A DNA stretch of 64,000 nucleotides from Epinephelus fuscoguttatus. Its lineage: Eukaryota; Chordata; Actinopteri; Perciformes; Serranidae. The DNA lies in contig NC_064769.1 in assembly GCF_011397635.1 (NCBI RefSeq), forward strand, positions 13,657,207 to 13,721,206, written 5' to 3'. Position 1 is the first letter of the stretch; the number at the start of each line of letters is the position of its first letter. A program made the position numbers and the translations under genes. Below, in pieces: positions 12,145 to 23,489 of this stretch. Under the pieces are notes generated by a model. That model was not told where the DNA came from. It saw only the letters and a program-made list of their open reading frames with translations, and did no database searches.

Positions 12145-12350
12145 CTTGCAGGTTGGAGCCTGGTCTCACTCTTAAGTCGTCGAAATCCTCCGCTTGGGCA
12201 GTGACTTGCAGCATCAGAAACCAATGAAAAAAGGCATCCTTTAATGTTTTTCCTAAACCTAACTAACCTACCTATTTTTGTTGCCTAAACCCAACCATGT
12301 GTGTTTGTTGTTGAAAGAAAAAACGTCAATTTGCGGTGTTGTACCTACGC
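12145..12350 (+). repeat. Interspersed repeat family D, copy 1
   Basis: Blocks GAGCCTGGTCTCACTCT, GGGCAGTGACTTGC, AAAAAGGCATCCTTTAAT and TTTCCTAAACCTAAC recur, in inverted orientation, at 37590-37920. This shows an interspersed element with two copies in the window. Confidence 0.7.
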
Positions 12351-12682
12351 TGTGCGTTTATTTTGAAAGAGTCTGTATGTACACTTTACATTTCCTGTGA
12401 AAACGGAAGTGTGTTTTGAAAGAAGACGATGCATTTAACAGGCAGAACTTGACATGGTGTCTCAGAACATCAACAACCAACGATCGTGGGTCGTGGTTGT
12501 CCTGCTGCCATGGTCCTGCCTGGAGCCTACTACTACTGCTGTTATTATTAGTCATATTTCTACTATTATTATACACATGTGATTATTATTGTCACATAGA
12601 TATACCATATATTAATAAATACATATGTGGTGGGGGGCTCCTTTCACGCAGTGTGCTTCAGTGTAGGCATTAAGTGCCCAAG

Positions 12683-13346
12683 GCCTGCCTCCTCCCCCAA
12701 CCACACCCCTAATCAGCGCCAGAGTGTGGCAAGGAGCAATAAGTGGAAAAAGTAGTGAGAGGACCAACAGTGCCACCTGGGGGATGCACACCCCAGAAAA
12801 TATTTTTTTAAGAACCTGAAATGGAGTTGAATAATTAGGGATAGGGCACACAGACTCTTTACTGAGGCAAGGACAGAGATGTGATGTCAAAATAAACCAA
12901 ATGTTTAGTGAAATCATCAAAAATAACCAAATAGGCAGGGACTAGAGCTGCTGGAAAAAAACATTAATAGTCAAACAAAAGTCAAACAAAAACCAATACG
13001 GGGGGATTAAAATACTGTTTTTATTGCAATTAGCTAAAAAGAGTCTTGATACAATATTTAAAATACACAAGTTAGGTAAAATATTCAGTCCATCCAAATA
13101 AAGCAAAATTAGACAAAACTAGGGGAAGTGAGCAGAGGCCACTCATGGAGAAGCAGACTATACCAAGGAGTGCCCAGAAAATCTAATGCAACCTATGCTC
13201 ATGTCCTGGTGCTCATAAAGTTTAGGAACCTCACCTCACCACAACAGAGAAGAGGACAAGAGCCAAAGGAATGAGCCCAGCCACCAATATAAGGGCCTTA
13301 TATAATCTGGAGCTGATTAGGGGTGTGGTTGGGGGAGGAGGCAGGC
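12683..13346. mobile_element. Non-autonomous DNA element with perfect 35-bp inverted repeats
   Basis: Positions 12683-12717 and 13312-13346 are exact reverse complements over 35 bases; the terminal core is GCCTGCCTCCTCCCCCAACC. The looser outer text AAGTGCCCAA / TTGGGCTTT suggests the true ends may lie 10-20 bases further out. The 594-bp interior holds no transposase frame. No convincing target-site duplication was identified, so the superfamily is unknown. It could alternatively be the two ends of a foldback structure. Confidence 0.75.
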
Positions 13347-13394
13347 TTGGAGCTGTTGGGCTTTAGAAATAAAATTAAATTGAATTGAAATTGA

Positions 13395-14995
13395 ATAATT
13401 ACTAATACACACACTGATAGGCTGAAGGCTGAGAAATCTGCCCGAGATAAAGAAGTGGAAGCAAAGAGGTTGGAGGTCCATTGTCACGTGCCATTCCTAT
13501 CAGTGGGTAAAACCAGTGTTGAGTAAGAGTTTGAAAGCCAACTAGTATTTGAAAGGATCCAAGCTCAAAAAATTCTTGAGCAGCAGACCTCCATTATTCA
13601 GGTCCTGCAGACCGAATTGATGTAGGTGAAGGGAGCGAAAGCGGCCCTCAAAACAGCAATGGAATCGTTGAGGACGGAGGCCTTCTTCAGACTGCCATCC
13701 AAAATCCGATTTTTAGCCAATCTATATTGGAACCAGATGGCTCTTATGAAGTCTGAACAGTCATAAATGACATGAAATCAGAATTTTGCAAACCAGATCG
13801 AAACCACCTTTGGGAGGTAGTTTCAAATCGCATTTGGACAGATGTGTCTGAGTCTGAACAGCTCCTTATATGACTTCACACATTACACGCTAGATGACAC
13901 CTCCGCTCCGACGTCGTTGCCACAGCAACCTGTCAGATTGGTCAATAATGTGGCCCAGTCTGAACAGAGCCAAATCCGATTTGGACGCTTGCTAAAAACA
14001 GTGTGGACAGTCAGCAGTCAAAAATCGGATTTGAGAAGGAATCAGATTTGAATCAGATTCGCCTGCAGTCTGAAGGCGGTGTCACAAAGCAGTTGCAAAC
14101 AGCAGCTGAAAACAATTTGGACACAACCGCTTCTTCCCAGAACATGGAGCTGTGTGACAGAGATGCCGCAAAATTTGAGGCCCACTCAAGAGCTGAATTG
14201 TTGGAGCATGATCTAGCATTTGAGAGGGCTCAAATTAAGGAGTTGAAGCAGAGATTGAGCCTGAAGACAGAAGCTCTCAGAATGCAGAAGGAGGAAGCTA
14301 GAAAGGCTCTGGAGAGATCCAAAACCTCCAATCGATTACAGAAGGATCAGAGAGCAGACTACAGGGAGATAGCAGCAGCCTTGAAAAAGGCAGAAGAGCT
14401 TTTGGAAAGTGAGTGCCTCTCTTTCAAGCATGAGAAGAGAGATCCAGAGCCTCCCATCTGGCTGAAATGGATTAACAGAGAGAGGACAATAATAAGCTAA
14501 TTGCCTCTCTAAAAGAAGCTGAGCAGGAAATTAACATCAGACATAAGTGGCAGAAGGAAAAGTCTTTCCTGACTGCACAGCTGGAGAAATTGCAAAGCAC
14601 CCAGCTTGCTCACCTACAGTAAAGATGAGTGAAAATAATCACAAAACCTCACGGAGGCTCTTAAGACAAAATATGAAGAGAAGCTGCAAAGTGACCATCT
14701 CCGATGGCAGCAGGAGAAGACCTTCCTGCTGGTGGAAACAGAAAAAGAAAGAGTGTGTATGTGTCTCAGCTCAATGAGGAGAAACGGGAGAACAACAGCC
14801 TTGTGGATGCCCTGAAGAAGGCTGAGGAGTGGTTGTCTTTGCAACATGTGGCGAGAAGAGAAGACATCTCTCCTTCAAGCCACAGAAAGCCTGAAGGAGA
14901 CTCTGCAGGAGATGGAGCAGACCAAGAGCACCATGAGGGCCTAAATGGATGAGCTTGAGAGACAAATTGCCAAAAAAATGAAGAGAAAGAGCTCT
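13395..14995 (+). pseudogene. Intronless coiled-coil protein pseudogene split by a transposon
   Basis: Joined frames from about 13425 to 14990 read as a Glu/Lys/Leu-rich heptad protein. Recurring units resemble 'ALKKAEELL', 'RWQQEKTFLL' and 'QLNEEKRENN'. The upstream part (13425-13684) continues after the 13685-14075 insertion at about 14080. Several stops and frame changes (for example near 13530, 13620, 14500 and 14620) rule out a long product. No splice sites separate the pieces, so this is probably a processed retrocopy of a cytoskeletal or cilia/sperm-type coiled-coil gene. The parent gene was not recognised. The longest surviving frame is 14003-14500, whose first ~25 codons derive from the inserted transposon. 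Confidence 0.6.
13685..14075. mobile_element. 391-bp MITE inserted in the coiled-coil pseudogene
   Basis: Ends CTTCAGACTGC (13685-13695) and GCAGTCTGAAG (14065-14075) are exact inverted repeats. Subterminal AAAATCCGATTTTT / AAAAATCGGATTT words are also inverted. The element interrupts an otherwise continuous coiled-coil frame, which fixes its borders. I could not find a clean target duplication, so superfamily (hAT-like?) is open. Confidence 0.7.
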
Positions 14996-15970
14996 CTCCC
15001 ACATACACACACAAACACCTTAGCTCTTGTAGTATCAGATTAATTACTCTGAACCGCAGAAGGTGACCTTTTGGGAGGTAGGACTTGACACTTAAGTGCG
15101 CCTAATATTGTAATTTTGTCTGGGGTCACATGTTGGACATCCAAAGAAAAAAGTTATGTGTCTGAAGTGGTGAAAGAGCTTAGGCAGGTTTATTTTTTGT
15201 TGCAGAACTTTTGAAAATAAATATATTAGAATATTTGAAAACACAATAAGGAGATCAATATTAATTAGAAAACAGTTTAGAAAGTTTAGAAAATTACAAA
15301 AACAAACAAACAAACAAACAAAAAAAAAAACATTAATGGGTTAACCACCAATAGGTCAATTTTATTGCCCAGCATAGCACTTGGGTCTAGTGGGACCTGG
15401 GCAGCAGCACCGCTCATTTGGTGAGTACCACTAGTTTGGCCCAATTTAGTGGACGTCACAGTTGCGTCACAGCAGTTGCACGTACATAATGGTGGCAGAA
15501 TACAGCTGACACGGATGAGAAACACTGAGAAACACATAAAAATGTCTTTTTGTGCCACTGGATGTCGTAACAGGAATACAAGAAAAGATAACCTTCATTT
15601 TTATTGAAAACCATCGCCAAGGACGCCGTTTGAACGAAGCGAAGACCTTTATGGTTGCTAGAATTTGATGTCAACAAAAAATCTACATAATATTTACATA
15701 TGCAATTCATAGAGCCCTACAGTTGCAGGATGAAATAATATTTAGGCCTATATTTACATACACCTAGTGGCAGCAGTATTAACAGTTTTCTAAAATGCAT
15801 TAAATGGTGAGATGAAGTTAATACTAACAGAGCCATTAAGTACAGTTTGCCATCAGTAAAGTTGTTTGACTTGTTTATGTCTTATACAGCTTTGTTTTAT
15901 GCCCTTGTCGCTGGCTTGGCAGAACGTCTGTCTGAACAGATAGAATAAAAAATATTTTAAAAAAAAAAAA
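14996..15970. other. Intergenic, no gene; (CAAA)n-like tract
   Basis: Contains a short AAACAAACAAACAAACA tract at about 15299-15322. Otherwise no gene or repeat border was recognised. Confidence 0.4.
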
Positions 15971-15974
15971 AAAA

Positions 15975-16828
15975 GTTTTGTCTCCAGTTAATTAGAATCT
16001 CAATATTTAGGTTAGAATCACTGCTGGATGCTCAGTAGAGGAGTGTGTGTTTGGCTTACATAAACATAATTACTGATGTGGTGAAAGATAATTCATCATC
16101 ATTAGGAACTGTAAAAACTCACATTTGCCAAGCATAGATTTGGTTTATTGTCCCTGGTTAATACTTGTGGAGATGTCCCCATATAATATAATTTAATGTG
16201 AAAGTAACATCTGACAACTTTTCAACTAGGTAGCTAACACTGTCTGCTTATTAACTCATTGACCATAATAGAATATAGTAACTTTCACCACTGCTCATTT
16301 TAGAAATGACACCACAAGAAAATGTGTTCTCTGCTTAGATTATTAAACAGATGATGTATCACAGATGTTTGTTTCTACCTGTCAGCGATCAGCCATAGCA
16401 CGCTGGCTACATTAACTAAATCGCTTACATTAGCCAGCCTTTCATTTTGCAAATAGGAACTGATCTAAACACACATTATAGCCTCTACGTTAACATAAAC
16501 AAAGAATGCATTTTCTTGGGTGGCCTTTCTAAAGTGAAGAGAACTCTCTTATGATCAAGGTGTTAGCTATCTAGCTAGCGCGCTAGCAAGTTGATAAGTT
16601 GTACTTCCACATGAAATTGTATTATATGGGGACGTCTCCACAACTATTAAATAAGGAATAAGCTAAATCCATGCTTGACAAACGTGAGTTTTTACAGTTC
16701 CTTATGATGATATATCCTTCACTGTGTAAATAATTCAGTTTGCACAAGCCTAACACACTCCTTTGCTGAGCATTGAGAAGCAGTGTTTAGCCTAAATGTC
16801 GAGATTCTCTCAACTGGAGCCAAAACTT
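15975..16828. mobile_element. 854-bp foldback palindrome (MITE)
   Basis: The whole unit is an imperfect palindrome centred near 16400. Paired blocks run inwards: GTTTTG/CAAAAC at the tips, CTCCAGTTAATTAGAATCTC with GAGATTCTCTCAACTGGAG, GGAACTGTAAAAACTCAC with GTGAGTTTTTACAGTTCC, CCCCATATAATA with TATTATATGGGG, TAGCTAAC with GTTAGCTA, and an inner GCTGGCTA...TAGCCAGC (16402-16438). The tips abut A- and T-runs. There is no coding frame. Arms of ~400 bp make this a candidate cruciform-forming foldback element. Confidence 0.8.
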
Positions 16829-17252
16829 TTTTTTCTCCTACACGTAGATCATAAGGGAACTGCCCATTGGTTCGACATCCCATTGTTCCGACCATATTAA
16901 AGTCATTGTTTCGAAGTCCGTTCCGAAATCATCATGATGCCCTGTGGTTAAGGTCTGGTTAGGTTTAGGCACAAAAACCACTTAGTGAGGTGGGAAGACG
17001 GCGTTAGCTAGCTCACATTAAGGAGCTGCCAAGGCTAATGTTAACTTATCTGTGGAAACCAGTGGGGGAGCAGCGGGCACTCTGTTTACGTATGTTAACG
17101 CAGCTAGCCAGCTATCTGTCAGCAAAGCCACCTGAAAATAAAATAAAAGGCAAGACATTAACATCACAAAACATCACAATTTCTCCATCTCTGAATTGAT
17201 AGCACTTTGAAATACAACACTAAAACTCAACTGAGTCAAGTGAGCGCAGGAC
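16829..17252. other. Intergenic, repeat-like fragments
   Basis: The piece at 16860-16985 (text like TTCGACATCCCATTGTTCCG and GGTTAGGTTTAGGCACAAAA) resembles a common fish repeat, possibly related to family D. No gene was seen. Confidence 0.35.
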
Positions 17253-17255
17253 TTA

Positions 17256-17270
17256 GGGGGCGATCACACA
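17256..17270 (+). repeat. Left terminal inverted repeat of the outer Harbinger
   Basis: GGGGGCGATCACACA, preceded by TTA. GACGC-type words follow internally (17280-17330), as at the right end. Confidence 0.9.
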
Positions 17271-17454
17271 GAAATGAGACGCTAGAAACGCAGATGCTTC
17301 AAAGACGCTTGAAAAGCTGGAAGCGCTCATAAAATGCGCGCTAGACAAAAAAACCCAGCAAGGAGTGCCTGTGGAGCGGGGGTGCGTGTGCAACCTGGCA
17401 ATTAATGATAAAGGATACAAAATGGATACAAAACGTTAAACGCTTGCTGTTGCT

Positions 17455-19674
17455 TTGCTGTTTGACCAAGATGAGAATCAACCTCCCAAAAAGCGGAGGT
17501 TTTGGGTGCATGAAATCCTCAAAAAAGGGAACAGTATGGTGAATACCACCATCTATTTAGCAAGCTGCGTCTGGACAATGAGCGCTTCCAGTCCTACTTT
17601 CAGTTAAACAGGTGTCAGTTCGAGCATCTTCTGCAGATGGTGGGGCTGAGTATCGCCAAGCAACAGACCAACTGGCGAGAGACAATCAGTCCATCGGAAA
17701 GGCTGAGTATTTGTCTCAGGTGAGTTTAATATATGTGTCAGAATCAGAAATACATTATTGATCCCCAGAGGGAAATTCTGTTTGTTACAGCCCATTCAAG
17801 AGTATAAAAACAGAAAGTATGAATGTAACAGATAAACTGACAGACTTTACTACTGAAAAAAACCCCTCCTCTTTTAAATGATGATTTTGACTGATCACCT
17901 GGATTTTTGTAGCACCTGTTGCTCAAAAATGAAATGCATGTTCACCAGTCCTGTCTGTACAAGTAAAATATAATGCAAGATATAAATCTGGATATGTAGA
18001 TATGTAGGCCTACATTCACTGTGAATATATAGTATGCATCCTGCAGATAAAGTTAGTGCCAGTGTCATATAACAGTATAAACAATGCAGTGTATATTGTA
18101 GATTAATTATTGCACAGTTACAATTATTATTATTGACATCACTTACATACATTACATTACATTGTAGGGGTATAGCCAGATCACCCCCTGGTGACATTTC
18201 ACGTGAACTGATTTTCTTACAGTTGTATTCACTCCATGTAGCTGATATACATACATACATGCTTAGAATGCAAATGTTCTTTAATTGTTGTGCATACTTG
18301 TTAATTGTTGTTGTCACTAAGCTATGCAACTGCAAATAGGCATTGTTTTCTGATTTGTTGTAGATATCTTGCCACTGGAGACTCTTTCAGAAGCCTGGCC
18401 TTCAGCTACCAGATTGGCTTCTCAACAGTGGTTGGCATCATCCATTCGGTCATCACTGCCATCTGGGATTGTCTGGTCACCAAATACCTGCCAGTACCAA
18501 CTGTGGGAGAATGGAGACAGATTGCAGAACACTTCCATCGTCTCTGGGACTTCCCAAATTGCCTCGGCACAATCGATGAGAAGCATGTGCAAATCCAAGC
18601 CCCAGCCAACACAGGGTCCCTTTTTTACAACTACAAGGGGCACTTTTCTGTTGTGCTGTTGGCTGTAATGGATGCGCACTATCGCTTCTGAGTGATTGAC
18701 GCCGGGGCATATGGCAGGAGCGGTGATGGAGGGACCCTAGCTGCATCTGCGTTTGGGAAGGCCTTGTACTCCAAGACCCTTCAGCTCCCGGCAGATGTTC
18801 CTCTCCCTGGTGCTGAAGATCAGAGCTCAGTCCCTCATGTGTTTGTAGCAGATGAGGTATTTCCACTGCGCAGGGAGCTGATGAGACCATACCCGGGACA
18901 GAACATCAATACATAACTACTACCGCCTGTCGAGGGCCAGGAGAATGGTGGAGTGCACATTCGGCATTCTTGCTGCGCAGGTAGGTGTCACACTGCATCA
19001 ACCATATGTTACTGTGAGATGCCAGATTAACAGACTGTTGTTAGAATGTAAAAATGATAGACTATGGAGATGACCAAATTGCTCAGTGTTGAGTACTAGA
19101 TTGTCAGACTAAGCAGTAAACTAAGTAATATTAATATTAATAACAACTAAGTAATATTACTATTAATATTATTAGTATTACTGACTAATATCTTAGTAAA
19201 CTGTCAGATTGTTGAAGAAAACTGTTTAGTTGTGAACATAGCAACTGAAAAAAGGAACTGACTAGCACTGATAAACCACTGTAAGGACAAGCAGGACCAT
19301 GTACCTACACTGTTTATATATATGGCAAAATAAACTTTCTATTCTGTTCTATTATACAGTGACGGCTCTACCGGAGAGTTCTGGGGGTGTCTCCAGAGGT
19401 TGCAGAGAAGGCTGTGAAAGCAACCTGCATCCTCCACAATTTCCTGCACTGGGACACCAAGGCAGACCATCGCCATGCCCCGCTCTCCGCTGTGGTGTCG
19501 GAGTGTGCTGTCCAGCATCTGGATCGGGCTGGCAGCAACAATGCTTCCAGAGAAGCCCAGGCTGTGAGGGAGACCTTCACTGCATATTTCTCCTCTCCAG
19601 GTGGTGCTGTCCAGTGGCATCATTTAATCAGCCTTTCAACTGGTCTCCTGCTTGGCCCCACCATCTTCAGATGA
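17455..19674 (+). pseudogene. HARBI1-type DDE transposase of the outer Harbinger, decayed
   Basis: Three exons are evident: about 17455-17719, 18364-18980 and 19360-19674, with GT/AG borders that keep the 'LSICLR-YLATGDSFRS' reading frame. The protein matches the fish HARBI1/ALP1-like family: 'NFPNCLGTID' (first D), 'VVLLAVMDAHY' (second D) and 'RRMVECTFGIL' (E), then 'KATCILHNFL'. Defects seen: a one-base loss in the A-run at 17521-17526; TGA at 18689-18691 where the family has Arg (CGA decay); a frame change near 18905-18920; and TGA at the start of exon 3 (19360-19362) where Trp is expected. It would have cut and joined DNA at 3-bp TWA-like targets. The start codon was not resolved. Confidence 0.85.
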
Positions 19675-20084
19675 CACTCACTGACACCTGATTCGCCAAA
19701 AGGAGGACTGGAAGCGCTCATCATTCAGACAGTTTTCTCAATATATGCAACTAATCACCATACTGTTCCCTTCATCTAAAAGCAAAGCAACGGCAAAAGT
19801 TAATACATAAATATAATAAACAGTAATAAATGTTAATAAATAATAATAAGTTTTCCATTACTGATAACTATCTGATAATGATAGAGAATTTAAACTGTCA
19901 TTCCTGCTTTTCTGAATTACCCAACAAAGACTGTACTCAACTGAAAATAGAACAAACATACAATGTAAATGCATCTTTGTAATACTTTTATTTACAATAA
20001 TTATTCACTTATCAGCTACAATTTTCTCAAATATAAACTTCGAAACTCAAAAAAATGTAACAATTTAAAACATTAAAACTATAT

Positions 20085-21080
20085 TTAACATTCCTCACAA
20101 AATTCTGCTTCATGCAGGAGCTTCAGAAAGCGCATGCAAGCTTTGGATTTCGATTTACTGTCCAGTCTCTGAAATACTGGCAACAAGTTTAAAAGAAAGT
20201 GTTTATCTTCATTAGTAGGTTTCTCTAAAAAACCAAGGATGCGCTCCTGGTACTCTGATAACTGTGGTTGTGGGATAGTGACATTCCTTTTCTTGGGAAG
20301 TTGGGGTCTCTTGTGAAGATAAGTGGAAGTGGAAGCAGAAGCACAGGACGAAGAAGCTGAGGAAGAAGAAGGTGTGTGGGTGGGGACTGCTGGACCTTTG
20401 GTCACCACTGGGGTTGAGGTTGAGGGTCCTGCATCTCCTCCTCTCTTTTAGCTTGAGGGTGCAGCTCCTGTTTGTTAAAAGTGTAATCAGTTAACCAGAT
20501 TACATTAACCATTGCATATTCATTCTGAGTACCCAGAAACCTTTGCACCATGGCTGGCGAAGAACTCATGGGTAAAAATGATTATATTTCTGGTCCCCAA
20601 TCAGATACTGCTCAGATTTTGTGTGCAGATGAAACACAATTAAACTACGGTGTGTAAAATGTATACAGCTACCTTTCAATTTATGTGAAGTATATAAAGT
20701 AAATAATATAAAGTATATTTAGCTACTATGTCTGGTGTCCATTACCTCAATTAAATCGGTCAGGTCCAAGTCCAGGTTCACAGGATCGACAGGAAACAGA
20801 TCCAGGGTCACCTAGTTCCATAGCGAGACAAAAACAGTTTGTTTATAACTGCAGTGCATGGATGTGTGAATTTATAAATGATCGATCAACAAATCCCTAC
20901 TTCTGTCTCATTCTCATCCTGACTGACATCCTCTAGTTCCATGTTTGAATTTGTTTTTTGTTCTTGTAGATGAGGCTCCAAGAAAGACAGGATGCCCATA
21001 TATTTCCATCTATTCTTCCTGCCACCCTCTGCTCCACTTTTCTTTGTCTTTTCGCTTCTCCTTTCCCTGGTGTATTTCAT
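20085..21080 (-). pseudogene. MADF-BESS partner protein of the outer Harbinger, 5'-truncated
   Basis: Read on the minus strand, exon A (20901-~21078) gives the end of a MADF (Myb/SANT-like) DNA-binding domain: 'KYTRERRSE', 'KSGAEGG', 'WKYMGILSFLEPHL'. Exon B (20746-20811) and exon C (20085-20467) follow with GT/AG borders. Exon C encodes a Ser-rich linker and a BESS-type dimerisation motif ('EDKHFLLNLLPVFQRL'), stopping at 20085-20087. An in-frame TAA at 20448-20450 and loss of the N-terminal part of MADF, where a common fish repeat abuts at ~21080, mark it as broken. In Harbinger elements such proteins bind the transposon ends and carry the transposase into the nucleus. Orientation is convergent with the transposase. 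Confidence 0.75.
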
Positions 21081-21214
21081 TCATTCATTCATCTTCTAAC
21101 CGCTTCATCCTCTTGAGGGTCGCAGGGGGGCTGGAGCCTATCCCAGCTGACATCAGGCGAGAGGCAGGGTACACCCTGGACAGGTCGCCAGACTATCGCA
21201 GGGCTGACACACAT
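21080..21214 (+). repeat. Common teleost repeat fragment inserted in the MADF gene
   Basis: The CATTCATTCATTCATCTTCT start followed by the 'GGCTGGAGCCTATCCCAGCTG' type block is a very abundant fish repeat in my recollection. It begins where the MADF reading frame stops and is itself cut off at about 21214, where different sequence (GTTCGAGATGA) starts. Confidence 0.6.
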
Positions 21215-21418
21215 GTTCGAGATGAACTGCGCCTCGCCTGGAAAGCAGACGAGAGCAGGCGACTGCAGCAGGGGGCGGTGACAAAAGGCTGCGATCAAGT
21301 TGGACAGTTTCCAGCAGCCTCGAGAGTATATACAGGATGTTACAGAAATACGTACATCCTGTTGAACAAATCTGTAGGGTACTTGTAGTCTTCAGGCAAC
21401 GTTCGGATACTTTTCAGT

Positions 21419-22988
21419 ATGGCTGAAGATATCACTTACGCGTTCATCATAACGGATGAAATTGAAGCAGAAGAGGTACTTTTCCACGAAGATCAACTTA
21501 GATGGAGAAGGTGATTTGTTCTTTCTTAATATTTAAAACAAACCAGAGTTTATGGCCACTGTTACAGTTCATTTAGTCTAGTGCTTTGCATTTTTTTTTA
21601 ATAGTTGGCACATGTTGAGAACCACATCTTGTCAAGTTATCACCTAATGGGTTTAGAAATCCTCCTACTTTTTAGGCAAATTAAAACACTTAATAAAAAT
21701 TTGAATAATCTGTCGACTTTATTGTCCAAAGTTGAAAACAAGATTGTATCTTTATTATATCATGTAAAGGTGCCATTGTGGAGACAGGCCTACATGGTTT
21801 GCTTTGGTCAGCAATGATATTCATTTAATAACTGCTCTCTGCAAGCCCAATGAGTTCTTTTGAGTTCTGTTTAGAATAATATGCATTATGTTTCTCCTAG
21901 ATTTGTTCCCAAAGTGCCACATTTTGTCGAGGAGGTTGTACCCTTGTACAGTGTGGCGGACATCAAAAGTCATTTCAGACTTTCAAGGGGACAAGTGGAG
22001 GTAGGCTCATCTAAAGCATTTCAAGGCCAAAGTATTATGACTGATAGTTGCATTTTATTTGGATAATTTTCTCTTCTCTGTTAACCAGGACCTTATGATC
22101 ACATTGGGACCTTTCTTTTCAAACCCACAACAAACAAAATTACCCGTCACTAACAGTGTTCTTGCCTGCCTGTGGACTCTATCCAACCAAGAGTCATATA
22201 GGGGTGTGGCAGACAGATTCAACATTTCAGAGTCTACACTGTCAACCCATGTCCATCAGTTTTGTTCCTTGGTAAATTCACATCTCTCACATCACATTTC
22301 ATGGCCCACAGGAGAAGCAATACACCTATCTCAGTTACAGTTTCAATCAGCCGGATTTCCAAATACAATCTGTGCTGTTGATGGATGTCACATTCCCATC
22401 ATAAAACCCCACTGCAACAACCCCATAGCCTATTATAACAGGAAACAGTTCTATTCCGTTATCCTCACTGGCTTCTGTGATGGTGAGCGGCGTTTTTGCC
22501 ACGTTAATGTAGGTCACCCCGGGAGCTGACATGACGCGAGAGCATTTCGACACACAGATGTTGGGCGGCTACTAGAGGAAGATCCCCAGGCCCTGGTCCC
22601 AGAGGGAATGCACATCATTGGAGATTCAGCGTACCCTCTGTTGCAACAACTAATGAAGCCCTACAGGGATAATGGGCACCTAACGGCCAGGCAGAGGCGC
22701 TTCAGTAGGAAGCTGAATGCGGCTCGTGTGGCAATTGCGCATGCATTTGGAATCATGAAGTCCAAGTTTAGGAGGCTCAAGTGTCTGCACATGAAGACAG
22801 TGGCACACATCAGTGCAACTGTGACAACATGCTGCATTCTGCATAACATCTGTTTGGACTCTGGTGACCAACCTGATGAAGAGGAGCAAGGTCCCCTTCA
22901 AGTCAGAGTGGACATTGATGTACACCCACCACAGCCCAACAACCAAAATGCATCTCAGTACAGAGACAGGATTTCTGCACTCATTTAA
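21419..22988 (+). pseudogene. Second HARBI1-like DDE transposase, one in-frame stop
   Basis: Exons 21419-21510 (start ATG, 'MAEDITYAFIITDE'), 21901-22000 and 22089-22988 join in frame. The protein carries 'TLGPFFSN', 'WTLSNQESYRGVADRFNISEST' (HTH-like), 'ICAVDGCHIPI' (first D), 'HIIGDSAYPL' (second D) and 'TTCCILHNI'. Two faults stand out. A single TGA lies at 22527-22529 between 'GHPGS' and 'HDARAF', where family members usually have a residue such as Cys. The position normally held by the catalytic Glu ('EHAFG') reads Ala ('IAHAFGIMKSKFRRL', around 22732-22746). The frame is otherwise open to the stop at 22986-22988. Its family is distinct from the outer transposase. Confidence 0.8.
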
Positions 22989-23489
22989 AGACAGGACACA
23001 CCTTTACATTCATCCCATTTTCTTTACAGTCTTCTTTTCAAGTTTTTGTGAGCTGGTGTGCAGTATGCCACAGGATGATGTGAGGCACCTCAGATCTAAT
23101 GGCAAGTTTATCATGGAGATCAAAAACTACAAATGTCACAATGTTCTAAGGCATTAGGTTAGTTACCCTTTGACTGAAGTGCCTCTACATCATCAGGATT
23201 TCTGCTGTGCCTCCAAGTGGCAGCTCATGGCAACTGGGTGGTAAGAATCCAGGCAAAATCAGCAGGGGATCTCGGAGTATCAGTGGTCCCCAGAGGCAGT
23301 CATTTCATGGTTGTGAATTGAATGAGCCAACCACAGCTTCCTTTGTGGAGTGTTTCGGTTTTCAAACATTTTTTCAGTTCTTCCCAACATATCAAAAAGA
23401 CAGACACATAAATTTCATTCAACATTTTTATTTCGTATTGCTTTCTTTTAGTAAGTCAATAATTTGTTCTTGCTGCCTTCCAATGTCTT

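Noticed and set aside
18133-18339. Plus-strand frame just before the outer transposase exon 2
   Set aside because: Lies in the intron bounded by good GT/AG sites and is not conserved with the transposase family.
22527-22529. TGA in the second HARBI1-like gene as a selenocysteine codon
   Set aside because: Transposases of this family are not selenoproteins, I see no SECIS-like structure nearby, and the neighbouring genes are decayed; a simple stop mutation is more likely.
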